From NCBI GenBank assembly GCA_036365145.1, contig JAEOAD010000982.1, positions 6,288,001-6,352,000 on the forward strand: DNA of 64,000 bases. Direction: 5' to 3'. A program made the position numbers and the translations under genes. This document shows positions 46,806-59,151 of this stretch, piece after piece. Below the pieces are notes generated by a model that saw only the letters and a list, made by a program, of their open reading frames with translations, did not search any database and was not told the DNA's origin. The stretch's first letter is position 1; the number at the start of each line of letters is the position of its first letter. This DNA comes from Orientallactaga sibirica. Its lineage: Eukaryota > Chordata > Mammalia > Rodentia > Dipodidae.

Positions 46806-46825
46806 AAAAAGAGAAAAAAAGAGTT

Positions 46826-47157
46826 TGGGGCTAGGGAAACAGCTTAGTCAGTAAAAGTACAAGCATGAGGACCTGAGTTTGATTCCCCGCAAGCACACAC
46901 ACATTTACAAAAACCAAACAAACAAAAAGCCAGCATGGGGATTCATGCTTATAACCCCAGTGCTAGGGAGGTGGAGACAGGAGATCCCTGGGGCTCACTG
47001 GCCAAGTAGTCTTTCTACCTAGTGAGTTCCAGGCCAATGAGACACCCTGGCTCAAAAAAAGAAAAGGTGGGGGCTGGGGAGATAACTCTATGAATAAAGC
47101 ACTTCTTGTGCAAGCATTAAGTACCTGAGTTCGGACCCCCAGAACCCACATAGAAGC
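46826..47157 (+). mobile_element. ID-type SINE fragments and old B1-like
   Basis: 46826-46895 (gggaaacagcttagtcagta), 46930-47050 old B1-like, 47070-47157 (gctggggagataactctatg). Confidence 0.7.
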
Positions 47158-47905
47158 CAAAAGCGGCCTTCTGTAATCCTAGCACGCCAACTGTGGGATG
47201 GGGGGGAGAAACAGGAGAATTTCCCAGAAGCTCATGAACCAGCTAGAAGCAGCCTAGAGAAGGCAGGGGTGAACAGGGAAAATGAGAGAGTGATCTTGCC
47301 TTGAGGGAGATTGACAGTGAGGACTGACATGAAGTTGTCTCTGACTTTAACCCGTGTGCTGTGGCTGTGCTGCATGCACTTACAACACACACACACACAC
47401 ACACAAAAAAAGATGAATGAGGTCTGAAGTTATCACCTGGCCTCCATATCACATACATACAGGTGCACATGCACACCCACACATGTGCATTTGTATGAAC
47501 ACACATGAACAAAGAATCAAATAACCAAAGAAAGTCCGCACCCTTCATGATACTTTACACACTTGGAGATATAGTAAATAATGCTGCATGTGTACAGCCA
47601 CTGCCAGTGCACAGCCATGACCATCCATATGTGCTAAGTGGCTTATGGACTATTTTTACTATTTCCCTACATACCCGCTCACTGAGGGTAGAAGGGATCA
47701 TTTTTTTAAAAAGCACCAGAGAACACGTTCTGTATCTTTAAATTTAGTGAACCCCATGGGGTGAGAGTGTGGTTCTGGATGAGAGTATTTGCCTATCATG
47801 CAGACCTTGAGGCCCTGGATTCCATCTCCAGCACTCCTCCTCCTCCTCAAACAGCAATGTTATGGTGGGGAAGTCAAAGTAGAAAAGTTGCTCAAGAAAT
47901 ATTTG
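47158..47905. other. Intron 2 stretch, mostly unassigned
   Basis: A short (CA)n at 47386-47404 and an ID-like fragment around 47760-47830 (gagtatttgcctatcatgcag). Nothing else recognised. Confidence 0.45.
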
Positions 47906-47909
47906 TATC

Positions 47910-48350
47910 AGCCAGGCGTGGTGGCGCACACCTCTAATCCCAGCACTCGGGAGGCAGAGGTAGGAGGATCACGGTGAGTTCGAGACCACCCTGAGACTAC
48001 AGAATTAATTCCAGGTCAGCCTGGGCCAGAGCGAGACCCTACCTTGCAAAACCAAAAAAAAAAAAAAAAAAAAAAAGTCTGTATCGAGGGCTGGAGGTGT
48101 AGCTCAGAAGTAGAATGATTGCACTATCATGAACATGGCCCTAGATTTCATTCCCACATTCCTAGGATAGGGGTGGAGGTGGGGAAGAAGAGGGAGAGGA
48201 AGAAGTAAGTTTTATATATGAGTAGTCTCAAAGCTGTTTGGTTTGGTTTGGTTTTTCTCACTATACAGCCCCAGCTGGCTTGGAATTCATGGTCTTCCTG
48301 CCTCAAGCTACTCAGTACTGGGATTACAGGTATGTCGCCACACCTGACAT
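47910..48350. mobile_element. B1-like, ID-type and old B1-like SINEs
   Basis: 47910-48076 + (28-base A tail), 48086-48160 + ID-type (ggctggaggtgtagctcag), 48250-48350 - old (ctggcttggaattcatggtc). Confidence 0.85.
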
Positions 48351-49534
48351 GACCCCAGTTATTTAATGAGCACATTCCACAATCACATCAATGCAAGCAC
48401 TAATAATATCACTTCCATTAAACAGTCTTTGGACTCAACTGTCATGAACAGGCTGTCCTTAAGGATAAAATCCTGTTTCTAGGCACCGATTCTAAATGGT
48501 TTTGGCAAGGGTTGGGTTCTAAAAAGTACCTTGAGTGACAGAGACACAGGAAAGCACCTGGAACTGGAGCAGAGAGGAGGGAACAAGTGTCTGGGCAGGA
48601 GAGAAGTATGTTCTCATACCATAAATGGTTTCTTTGCATAGATGAAACAAGCAACGTGGAACCCAAAGGAAGAAAACCACACTTTAACAGTGATGTGCAT
48701 CTTTTATTTTCTAGAGAACACCAGCGCTACCCAAAGGGCATGCTTGCTGGCTTCCCCAAAGGCTCCCTGCCTTGGAATCAAGAGGTCTTTGTTGTCACAG
48801 GTTTGATGGGGGACAATCTAAGAAGAGGTGACATTTATCCAGCCTTTATGACCTACTGGGCAGCCATCTGCTCATGGCTTTGCCAATATCCTTCCTCTCT
48901 CCCCCCACCCAAACAAACTACATTTCCATTTCCATCTAGATCAATTGGCCAGCCCAAAGCAGCAGGGCACCCTCCTGGCACAGCTATAGACAAGGACTGG
49001 GCAGGCAGCCTCTGGGAGCCACCTGCCTCTTACAAGTGACAGCAAGGTTAGTGGAATACTGGATGCAAGCCAAACTTGGGCCTCCTGCCCAGACAAACCC
49101 ATTAAAAGGTCAGCAGAGGTCCCTGGTGTCTGCTGGCTTCCGGCTCGCCAGGCCCTTCCTCTTGGCACTCCCAAGTCTCAAGAGAGGATGCTAGGCTCCA
49201 CAGCCTCATCAGCACACTCATCTTTTCAACTGAACTACACTTCAGGAATTCAATCTGCACAGAGACTTTTTTCTTTTAAAGCTGAAGACTGCAAGCTAAG
49301 AGGACCTCATTATGGGGACACCTTTCAAAAAGAACTGGGTTGTAGATGTGATTTGGTGATAGGGTGTTGGCGGCATTCATGAGTCTCACACATGGATTCA
49401 CTCCCAGCACTGCAAACAAAAAAGTAAACTTCATTGTTAATGCTGTGGTTCATTTCTCAATCACTCAGGCTTCAAAATGAACGAAATCCGTACTACCAGA
49501 GGCCAATTACATAAGCACACAGTTTGTCTGAAGG
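48351..49534. other. Non-repetitive part of intron 2
   Basis: Holds the longest plus-strand open frame of the intron (48587-49039, 150 codons), which has no recognisable domain and is judged chance. Confidence 0.45.
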
Positions 49535-50830
49535 GAACATGGTGATGCATGTCTATAATTCTAGCATTCAGGAAGCTTAGGCAAAAGGATCACAAGTTCC
49601 AGGCCAGGCTGGGCTATTTAGTGAGATCCTGTCTCAAAATACAATCAGAAAAATACACAGTTCCTCTGGAAAACTCAAGGAAACAAAAATAAGTGACACC
49701 TTCTTTATATGTGTGTCTTAATCTATTAAAAGCCATTGACAGGGGCTGGAGAGATGGCTTAGCAGTTAAGGCGTTTTGCCTGCAAAGCCAAAGGATCCTG
49801 GTTCAATTCTCCAGGGCCCACGTAAGCCAGGTGCACAAGGGGAACATGCATCTGGAGTTAGTCTGCAGTGGCTGGAGGCCCTGGCGTGCCCATTCTCTCC
49901 CTATTTTTCAAATAAATACATCAATAAAATATATTTATAAAAATAAAAAATTCCAGGTGTGGTGGCACACGCCTTTAATCCCAGCACTTGGGAGGCAGAG
50001 GTAGGAGGATTGCTGTGAGTTCGAGGCCACCCTGAGACTACATAGTGAATTCCAGGTCAGCATGGGCTAAATTGAGACCCTACCTCGGAAAACAAAAAAT
50101 AATAGTAATAAAATAAAATATAATTTTTAAAAAGCCATTGACGGGATGGGAGTGTAGCTCAGTAGTAGAGCCCTTGCCTAGCACGAGCAAGGCCCTCAGT
50201 TCAATGCCCAAAACCTGGTGTGGAGGGTGCAGTAGACAAACATGAGCAAAATACACTGATGCATTATATATATAATGCCATAATGAAACAGGCCTAGTAG
50301 CTTATACCTGTAAAACTCAGGAGGCTGTTAAGTTCTAGGCTAGCCTGGTTTACATACTGAGTACCAGGCCAGCAAGGCTTAACAAGTGAGATTCTGTCTC
50401 AAAAAATACAAGAAGGAAAAGCCGGGCGTGGTATTTCACACCTTTAATCCCAGCACTTGGGAGGCAGAGGTAGGAGGATTGCTGTGAGTTCAAGTCCACC
50501 TGAGACTACATGGTGAGTTCCAGGTCAGCCTGACCTAGAGTGAGACCCTACCTCGAAAAACAAAAACAAAACAAAACAAGGCTAGAGAGATGGCTTAGCA
50601 GTTAAGGTGCTTGCCTGCAAAGCCTAAGGGCCCAGGTTCAATTCCCCAGAATCCACGTGAGCCAGATACACAAAGTGACACATGTGCACAAGGTCACATA
50701 TGCACACAAGGTAGCACACATGTTGGGAGTTTGAGTACAGTGGCCAGAGGCCCTGGCACACCAATTCTCTCTCTCTCTCTTTCTCTCTTTCTCTCTCTCT
50801 CACACAAAATAATAATAAAATAAAATAAGA
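49535..50830 (+). mobile_element. Chain of seven plus-strand SINEs
   Basis: 49535-49642 old B1-like; 49741-49947 tRNA-related; 49950-50120 B1-like; 50142-50212 ID-type; 50290-50406 old B1-like; 50420-50580 B1-like; 50581-50830 tRNA-related with an internal caaggtcacatatgcacaca duplication of the usual cacaaggtggc block. Confidence 0.88.
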
Positions 50831-50867
50831 AAATGTCATAATGAAATCCATTATTTAGTATGTATTT

Positions 50868-51400
50868 CAGTCAGGTCCAGATTGCTGGCAGAAAACACCT
50901 GACCAAGAACAGGTTGGGGGGGGGGAATCTTGTGGGCTTACAGATTTAAAGGGAAGCTCCATGATGGCAGGGGAAAACAATGGCATGGGCAGAGGGTGGA
51001 CATCACCTCCTGGCCAACATCAGATGGACAACAGCCAGCCCTTCCCTCAGGCCACACCACTACACACAGCCTCTCTCGGGCCCTTGGAGCGGCAAGGCAC
51101 CGGCTCATAGCCAGCTCCACAGAATCAGGGCAGAGGGGAACACGGCACAGTACAAGTCTAAAGGTGAGGTCAGGATAGCACTAACACCAGAGAAGGGATG
51201 CAAGTTGGGAGAAACCTGCTCTCGGCCTCCTTTTAACAAAACCATGAACAAAGGCTGGCAAACTCTAGCAGTCTCAAGCAAAAGAAAGCCCTCCCCACTT
51301 TGGTGTTGCTAATCAGTTCCTGAATGGAGTTTAGTGGATGTAATTAGAATCACAAAGGTCCTATCATGACTTGACCCTAACAAAATTGCTTGCCATGCAG
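50868..51400 (+). repeat. Interspersed repeat family R
   Basis: Reads gattgctggcagaaaacacc, a G run, ttgtgggcttacag, catgatggcagggg. The 3' limit is not clear. Confidence 0.6.
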
Positions 51401-51448
51401 GACAGGGTCACCAGAGACTATGCAGAGTGCAAGATTAAGAATGAGATG

Positions 51449-51820
51449 GACCTTGACAGATGGCTCTGCCGTTGAGGTGCTTGCATGTAAAGCCTAACAA
51501 CCCTGGCTCAATATCCGGAACCCACGTAAAGCCAGATGTACAGTGGCACATGCTGGAGGCCCTAGCATCTCTCTCTCTTTTGTCTCTCTCTGCAAATAAA
51601 TAGTTTTTTTTTTTTAAAGACTGAGGTGGCAGGTCTACTTCAGGATAAAGAAAGAGCCGGACATGGTGGCGCACGCCTTTAATCCCAGCACTCAGGAGGC
51701 AGAGGTAGGAGGATCATGGCCGTGAGTTTGAGGATACCCTGAGAATACAGAGTGAATTCCAGGTCAGCCTGGGCTAGAGTGAGACCCTATCTCGAAAAAC
51801 AAACAAACAAAAAAGAAAGC
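51449..51820 (+). mobile_element. tRNA-related and B1-like SINEs
   Basis: 51449-51620 diverged and shortened; 51654-51820 B1-like with a small insertion (aggatcatggccgtgag). Confidence 0.88.
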
Positions 51821-51939
51821 TAATACATAAATTAGAGGAAACATTCAAAAGAATAATCGCACACTTTAGGAAATAATGTTTCATGTTTAAAAGAAATTTC
51901 CCCTATGGTGCTTGAAATTACAGGCACATTTGCTTGCTT

Positions 51940-52145
51940 TAGTGGTAATGGGAATTGAACCTTGGGCCTTGCACATACTAGGTAAGTGCTCTACCACTGA
52001 GCTACATCCGCCTCCCCTGCCCCCAGCCCTTTATTGTTATTCTTGAGGCAGGGTCTCAATTAGGTTACCCAGTCTGGCCTTGAACTCAGACTGACTGCTT
52101 AATCTTCCAGTATCAGCCTCCAGAAGTGCCTGGGGTTATTGGCAT
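51940..52145 (-). mobile_element. Reverse ID-type and old B1-like SINEs
   Basis: 51940-52012 (gggaattgaaccttgggcct, ctaccactgagctacatcc); 52030-52145 (gaggcagggtctcaattagg). Confidence 0.7.
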
Positions 52146-53379
52146 AGCTGTTTTGGTTGGTTGGTTTGTTCTGCTTGGCAGTGCTCATCACACCCAGGAC
52201 CTCACACAAACTGCTTAAATGTGTACCACAAAAGTATGGCCCCAATCTACAGTTGCTGTATAAAAACTGAACTTGGAGCAATTTGCCTCTGAATAGAGAA
52301 AAATGATGACTCCATCCCCAGAGTTATTAATGCATATTCTAGGGCACCAGCTAACACAGCCATGACCCCTAGCACTGACAGAAGAGGACAAGCCCAGGCA
52401 CAAGGGACAGAGTTATCTACTGGGCGAAGCAGCCCAGCTTTGGCCCCATCTTTTTCTCCCAAGTGCAGCTGCTTAATCCAGTGAGTGACCAAATGAATGT
52501 AGCCATCCAACAGTAATGACCTGTGGCCACGGATGAAAATCCCACAGCCCAGATCCAACCCTGCCCTGTTCAGACCGCCAAGGGCCGAATTACACACTGA
52601 GGACCATAGCTCAGGTGGCCACTGTCTGGAGGGATGAGCACACAACCCTGAAAAGGGGTACTTCCTTGGCTAAGCAAGGAGTAGACATTCTGAAGGACCA
52701 AGAGCAAGGTAAGTGTGCTCAATTCACATCTGACTCCTACAGTCTCCCACCTCACCTCACTCCCCCCCCCCAGCTCATGGGCCCAGATGCACCTGGGCAT
52801 TGTGAGGAAGACCATGTGTGCTCTTGCTGAGTGTTCCAAGTCCCTTTTATCCAGTTACCCATTCTTGTCTGCAAAAGAATTTTCAATGGAGAAAGAGAGA
52901 GCTATATTGCTAGGTCTCCCAACACGGCTTCCCAATGATGACAAGATCACATTGCCTGTGTCCCATGAAACAAGATGCCAGTGCTTTGTGAAACTGGCCT
53001 ACTGAAATCCTATACTGCCTAGCCATTTGGTCCCCTGGCCACCACACACAGCGAGATAAGAGAGATACAGGAAATAAAAACCTGGGAGCATGTGTCATCA
53101 GGGGGAGGGGTGTATATGCAGGAACTTCTATCTAAATGTTAGCAATCCACCAGTGACAGACATGTGGTTGACACAGAGATGTAAGGACTCCTTCCCCACC
53201 CTACCACTTCTTAGTCACCTGGGATGGGCAATGGTTGGAGCAACCCAGACTATTACTTGGTCATATTCTTGAGTAGGGAAGTATTTTAATATTGATGTAT
53301 TTGCAGGTCAGGCTGAAAGGGAGTCAGGTAGCTCTTTCAGGCAGTTCAGGTGACCCCTGAAAGTAAAAGAAGCAGGAAT
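52146..53379. other. Non-repetitive part of intron 2
   Basis: One of the larger repeat-poor stretches. Minus-strand frames of 132 and 89 codons (52247-52645, 52570-52839) overlap opposite-strand frames and lack splice context. Confidence 0.45.
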
Positions 53380-53382
53380 AAA

Positions 53383-53545
53383 AGCCGGGCGTGGTGGCGC
53401 ATGCCTTTAATCCCAGCACTCGGGAGGCAGAGGTAGGAGGATCGCCGAGAGTTCGAGGCCACTCTGAGAATACATAGTTAATTCCAGGTCAGCCTAGACC
53501 AGAGTGAGACCCTACCTCAGAAAAACCGAAAAAAAAAAAAAAAAG
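53383..53545 (+). mobile_element. B1-like SINE
   Basis: Head gccgggcgtggtggcgcatg, tail gaaaaaccg then an A run. Confidence 0.95.
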
Positions 53546-54060
53546 CAAGAAAAAAGAAAAGAAGCAGAAATGTCTTCGGGCCAGGATCTGATGTCTTATC
53601 TTTTACCTATATCTGTTTTTCCACAAAAACCTGGGTGCCCCCTGGGAGGGAGGTCTCTCCTAGGATTTAAATCTAGCCCTAACATTATAGTTGGTCGAAA
53701 TTCAGCCCCCAACCCACACCAATCAACTGTCCCTCAGGTGAGCTGAGCCAGGTAGAACCCACCACTATAAGGTTATAATACATTTGCGAGGGGAAGAACA
53801 AGCTCTCTGTGCTGCCCAAACTGCTCCTGAACTTCCAGCTACGGGTGAGTTCCTCCTCGGCTAGGCCCAACCAAGCTGACAGCCCCCCAGCCCTCACTCT
53901 CCACATGGTTCTTTACCCCCCCCTCCAGTTCCCCATGTGGCAGGAGCTCTGAACTTTTTCTTTCTTTTATCTCCATGGTTTTCCCAGGCCCTGTACTTCT
54001 CTAAATAAATATAGTAATTATTCTTCTCAGTCTTTTTTTTATCCAATTCTCTGATTAAAA
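53546..54060. other. Possible old LTR, unassigned
   Basis: ctctaaataaatatagtaat at about 54000 and the C-rich text before it look LTR-like. No termini found. Confidence 0.3.
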
Positions 54061-54067
54061 GTAGACA

Positions 54068-54332
54068 CAGGGCTGGAGAGATGGCTTAGCGGTTAAATGC
54101 TTGCCTATGAAGCCTAAGGACCCCGGTTCAAGGCTCGATTCTCCAGGACCCACGTAAGCCAGATGCACAAGGGGGTGCATGCATCTGGAGTTCGTTTGCA
54201 GTGGCTGGAGGCCCTGGCGCACCCATTCTCTCTCTCTCTCTCTGTCTCTCTCTCTCTCTCTCTACCTGCCTATTTCTGTATCTCTCTCAAATAAATAAAT
54301 AAATAATAAAATATTTAAAAAAAAAAAAAGTA
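54068..54332 (+). mobile_element. tRNA-related SINE with extended head
   Basis: The B-box region is duplicated (ggttcaaggctcgattctcc), the same variant as at 33535 and 43102. CT run then (AAAT)n tail. Confidence 0.95.
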
Positions 54333-54414
54333 GACACAGACCTAGGGTTTAAGGTTCAAGGACTATCCTGAACTCCTAGCACCCAGTTACAAGGCTATGA
54401 ATTACAACATCTCT

Positions 54415-54697
54415 TTTTAATATTTTATTTTTATTGATTTTTATTTTTGGAGAGAGACAGAGAGAGAGAGAGAGACAGGAAGACAGATGGAGATGGGCGA
54501 GCCAGCAGTGTCTCAGCTGCTGAGAATGAAATCCAGATGCGTGTGCCCCCTTGTGGTCCAGTGCGGCATTGCGCCCTTGCGTCACTTTGCATCTGGCTAA
54601 ATGTGGGACCTGGAGGTTGGAACCGCTGGAGATTGGAACCAGCGTTCTTAGGCTTAGGAGGCAGGCGCCTTAACCCCTAAGCCATCTCTCCAGCCCC
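54415..54697 (-). mobile_element. tRNA-related SINE, long subfamily
   Basis: Reverse copy with gagagacagagagag, gtgtgcccccttgtggtcc, gcgcccttgcgtcac and end aagccatctctccagccc. Head-to-tail inverted relative to 54068-54332. Confidence 0.95.
54543..54556 (-). promoter_or_regulatory. CTCF-like core motif inside SINE
   Basis: On the minus strand it reads CCACAAGGGGGCAC. Confidence 0.4.
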
Positions 54698-55160
54698 AGC
54701 ATCTCTTTTTATAGACTCAGGCATGCTAAGCACATGCTTAACCAACTAAGCCCCACCCAGAGTCTATATGCTTTTTGTTAGAAGGCATGCTCAAAGAGCT
54801 AAACTTAAAATGCTAGTAAATGCTAACTAATCCATGGGAGGAGAAGGCAGATTGAGTGGTTGCCTGGGGGTAGGGAGATTAAAATTTAGATGAAAAAGAA
54901 AGCATGCTGGGACTTTAAGAACAACAGGAGCATTTGCAGTCATCAAGTTGTTATTCTGGAAAGGCCTTACTATAGGTAGCAACCATCCACCATGTACTGA
55001 GTGACAGATACTAGTCCCAATATTAACTAATTATCAGCTTGCAAAGTTTATTTAGAGATGTATCATGTCATATTTGTTTTCTGTCCAATTAACAAGAGTA
55101 ATATCTGCAATATATTACTTAAAATTCATGTAAAATCACTTTTTTAAATTTTGACATTTG
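54698..55160. other. Intron 2 stretch without assigned element
   Basis: AT-rich towards its right end. Nothing recognised. Confidence 0.4.
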
Positions 55161-55162
55161 AG

Positions 55163-55500
55163 CTGGGTATGGTGGCGAAGGCCACCTTTAGTCCCAGCAC
55201 TCGGGAGGCAGAGGTAGGAGGATCACTGTGAGTTTGAGGCCACCCTGAGACTACATAGTGAATCCATGTCAGCCAAAGCTAGAGTGAGACTCTACCTCAA
55301 AAAAAAAAAAAAATACAGAAAAAAAAGTAAGATAAAAATTTGACATTTGGGAGCTGACTCAACAGTTAAAAGTGCTTGCTTGCAAAACCTGCTGGCCCCA
55401 GGTTCAATTCCCCAGCCACCATATGTAAAGCCAGACCAGCATTCATTTGCACCAGCAGGAGACCTTGGCACATACACACACACACACTGGCATGTATGCA
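55163..55500 (+). mobile_element. B1-like and diverged ID-like SINEs
   Basis: 55163-55325 B1-like (ggtggcgaaggccacctttag, an altered head); 55350-55500 reads ggttcaattccccagccacc followed by a CA run. Confidence 0.8.
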
Positions 55501-56415
55501 AATATATAGATTTGACACTTAGGCATATTACCAAAAAATGTGTTTGAAAATAAGTGTTTTAACAAATGCTTTGTTTTATATCTTACTATTTAAAGTATTG
55601 CAACTTTATTTTAAGCACATAATTGTATATACTCCTTAGCAAAAAACAGTGCTTAGAATGAACAATAGGAATTCTCCATAATGCAGCTCCAATTGATTCT
55701 TCAGAGTAAAACTTGAATGAGTTCCTCTTTCAATAGCCAGTCAATGCTCTATGATCCTCCCAGGATGCCTTCTTTTGAACAGGCTTCAGCCTGTTAACTG
55801 ATATCCTTAAATCTACAATTCAAGTTTAAAACTGAATTACATATATCCCATATGCAGCTTCCCTCACAATTATAGAAGTGCAAAATAAATAATAAAGCTA
55901 TTTTTTATCTATCACACTCAGAGAGGTAAAAGCAAATTGAAAGCATTCTACTCTAGAGATGACACTGAAAAGTAAAATGGCCTGAGAAATTTGTGACCAT
56001 CCATCCATGCTCACCACATACCCATTCCCCTACTCAGAATTCAGAGGCAGAGAAGCCTTGGGGATATGAAAGCGGTACATCTCCCACAGAAGAGATGATA
56101 GTAAGCCACTGAAGAGGGCGCTGGCCACCCAGGACCAGGAGGTACAGAGGCAGAAGAGGGGAATTTTCTTTGGCCTGGGGCTGGGTGATAATCCCTACTC
56201 TAGGGGATGATTGACTCCTACTCTTGATCAAGTCTAACTGAATTTCATGACAACCTAGGACTTCCCTCCTAAGGGTCATGAGGTGATCACCAAGGAGTTG
56301 TAGTACAGTGAAGATACCGGTTACATCCCATATTCCTCAAATAGATCAGAAACTGTCATCCTAGCTTTCTTTTTCCATCCAATTTTATCTTCTGAGTTTT
56401 AAGGACTTATTAAAA
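55501..56415. other. Non-repetitive part of intron 2
   Basis: AT-rich with no element recognised; no exon-like frame with splice sites. Confidence 0.4.
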
Positions 56416-56417
56416 GG

Positions 56418-57040
56418 GTGTTTAGGACTATAGGTATAGCTCATTTGATACAGTGCTTGCCTAATTTGCATCTTGTCCTGGGTTCAATCCTCAGCATCTC
56501 CAAAACACAAACAAAAAGATAATCAATAATAGCACAGCCCACTTAGAAATGAGGGTTGGCAAATGAATGCACAAAGAACATTTTTTTCTTTTATCATTTC
56601 TGAACTTCTACCTTGAATACTATTTGAAGCCAAAAGGGGTGAGGAATAGTCTTTGGGAATATGTCTTTAAATCTGTACATAAAAACAAGCGGCCTCCAGC
56701 TGCTGCAAATGAACTCAAAAGGTATGCGCCACTTTGTGCATCTGGCTTTACGTGGGTACTGGGGGATCGAACCTGGGTCCTTAGGCTTTGCAGGCAAGTG
56801 CCTTAACCACTAAGCAATCTTTCCAGCCTCTCAATTTATTTCTTAAATCTAAATGTCAACTTTGGAGAGAATCTATAAATTTTGTCAAGACATATAGCTG
56901 GGCTTGGTGTTGCACACCTGTAGTCCTAGCACTTTGGAGCTGAAGCAGGGGGATCAGAGTTGACAGTCAACCTCAGCTACATTGGGAATCGAAGACCAGC
57001 CTGGGCTATTTAAAAGGTCTGTCTCAACAACTAACAAACA
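56418..57040. mobile_element. ID-type, tRNA-related and old B1-like SINEs
   Basis: 56418-56510 + (ggtatagctcatttgataca); 56690-56828 - (ends ccactaagcaatctttccagcc); 56895-57040 + old (tgcacacctgtagtcctagc). Confidence 0.8.
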
Positions 57041-57084
57041 AAAGAGGCATATAGAAATTTTAATTTTTAATTTTTTTAATCCGT

Positions 57085-57390
57085 TTTTGTTTGTTTGTTT
57101 GTTTGTTTGTTTGTTTTTCGAGGTAAGGTTTCACTCTGCTCAAGCTGACCTGGAATTCACTATATAGTCTCAGGGTGGCCTCGAACTCGTGGCGATCCTC
57201 CTACAGCATGCGCTACCATGCCTGACTTTAATTTTTTTTTTAATTATTTGAGGTAGGGTCTTACTCTAGCCAAGGCTGACCTACAGACCTCACTCCATAG
57301 TTCTACGTTGGCCTTGAACTCACAGCTATCCTCCTACCTCTGCCTCCCAAGTGCTGGGATTAAAGGCATGTGCTATCATGGCTGGCTGAC
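57085..57390 (-). mobile_element. Two minus-strand B1-like SINEs
   Basis: 57085-57227 with a (TTTG)n tail and a deletion before gcatgcgctaccatg; 57232-57388 diverged (ttatttgaggtagggtctta). Confidence 0.88.
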
Positions 57391-57930
57391 AAAAACCAGC
57401 ATAGAAATTTATGCCTTCCTAAAAACAATAAAGTCCAAATGCTCTTGTGGCATTCTTACCTGGGAATATTGTTCCCATTTCTGTACCTAAAGGCAACCCC
57501 AATTTCATTTTCTAAGAATCATCCAAGTTCCTTCAACAGTCTCATTTATAGGGAGGGGCAGCTTCCCTCAGACCTCCCTCAGCAAAGATTTTGAATAGCT
57601 AGCCTGGGCTGGTGTTCACCTCTCTTTCATGCAGAAAATTCAAAACAGCACCCCCACTTTGTGTAAATAACAGACAGCCCAGCCTTGCACTGAAAGCAGG
57701 TGCACAGCTTCCTCTGTGCATAGAGACTAGCTATATATTTCTAAAAGAGTATGCAAATTCACCTAATAAATTTAAAATTCCCTAAATCAGTAGTACTAAA
57801 ATAAAGAATCCTTTAAAGTTTGAAGCTGGGTTCACTTCTGACCAAGGTCTGTAGTCAGCCCTCTGTGTCTACGGGTTACATACCCAGAAACCCCTCAGAC
57901 TGAAAATATTTAGGCAAAAATAAAAATTGT
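57391..57930. other. Intron 2 stretch without assigned element
   Basis: No repeat recognised. Confidence 0.4.
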
Positions 57931-57931
57931 G

Positions 57932-58410
57932 GGGCTGGGAAGATAGCTCAGGAGTTAAGGCACTTGCTTGCAAAACCTAACAGCTAAGGTTCAATTCTTC
58001 AATGCCCATATAAAGCCAGATGCACAATGTGGTACGTGTATCTGGAGTTTGTTTGCAGCAGCAAGAGGCCCTGGCATGCCTAATTCATTTTTCTCTCTCT
58101 CTCATAAATAAATAAATAGTGTTTAAAATAAATAAAAATATGGGCTGGAGATATGGCTTAGCGGTTAAGGCGGCTGCCTGCTAAGCCTAAGAACCGGGTT
58201 CCAATCTCCAGGTCCCACGTTTAGCCAGATGCAAAGTGACGCAAGGGCGCAATGCGCACTTGACCACAAGGGGGTGCACACATCTGGATTTCGTTCTCAG
58301 CAACTGAGAGACTGCTGGCGCGCTCATCTCTATCTGATCCCTCTCCCTCTCTGTGTCTCTCTCCAAAAATAAATAAAATAATTCAAAAAATTTAAAATAA
58401 ATAAAAATAA
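57932..58410 (+). mobile_element. Two tRNA-related SINEs, second long subfamily
   Basis: 57932-58135 ordinary form; 58142-58410 long form with gcaagggcgcaatgcgcac and ccacaagggggtgc. Confidence 0.93.
58264..58277 (+). promoter_or_regulatory. CTCF-like core motif inside SINE, altered
   Basis: CCACAAGGGGGTGC: c-to-t change in the GGGGGC part, expected to weaken binding. Confidence 0.3.
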
Positions 58411-58504
58411 AAATTTTATCTGTTTTGAATGTGTCAATTTTTTGGTCATCATCCCTAAGCAGTTTGGTGTAATAACAGCTATGATTTAAATCTAAAATAA
58501 TCTC

Positions 58505-58860
58505 CATGGGCTCATGTTTTGAATGTTCATTCCCTCCACTTGTGGTACTACTTTGAAGGCTTTGGAGTCTTTACAAGGTGAGCCCTGGCTAGAAGAAGGA
58601 AGTCACTAGGGATGGGCTTTTGAAGGTTTTAGCCTGGCCCTGGTTCTGGTCCAGCTCTCTGCTTCTTGGTCAGCAAAAATGTGAGGAATCTTTGCCACAC
58701 ACTATTGCCATCATGAATTCCACGAAGCCTTCTCTTTCCATGGAGGACTGAAATCTTTCTGAAACCATGAGCCAAAACCAAGGTCCCCTCCCTTCCGAGG
58801 TTTCTGTCAGGTATTTTTATCATAACCATGTAAAAGTAACTAATACAGTAACTACTGACA
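58505..58860 (+). mobile_element. Diverged MaLR-like LTR
   Basis: Reads ggctcatgttttgaatgttc, ctttggagtctttacaaggt, accatgagccaaaacc and ends taactaatacagtaac, the usual layout of MaLR LTRs. Low-identity copy. Confidence 0.5.
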
Positions 58861-59151
58861 GAGCACCCACATTAGATTAGGCCGTCTAGAGATTATTTAT
58901 GAGCGCTTGTGCCTAGCTAATATGCAAATACTACAGCATTTTCTAGAAAGGACTTTAACATATGTAGGTTCTGATATCTAAGAGGGATCCTGGAACAGTC
59001 CCTAAGGGCTATCCAGGGAACTCTATAATTCTAAGTGCACACACAAATTGAGAAGTCTGTATTGATAGAGACAGGTCATCCAGGGTTGACAGTTCAATAT
59101 TTAAGTCCCTCTTGTTTGTCTTGATAAACATGGAAAAGGCACACATCTCAC
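58861..59151. other. Intron 2 just downstream of exon 2
   Basis: No repeat. The exon 2 donor gtgaga lies at the right edge, 59146-59151 on the minus strand. Confidence 0.5.

Noticed and set aside
48587..49039. 150-codon plus-strand open frame in intron 2
   Set aside because: No domain, signal or splice framework, and no sign of a promoter or of a retrocopy (no A tail or target duplication).
50611..50851. Ser/Leu and Arg/Glu repeat frames over CT runs
   Set aside because: They come from the CT-rich region of a SINE; the same artefact recurs at 8375-8599, 46471-46674, 54376-54680, 58187-58507 and 62513-62966.
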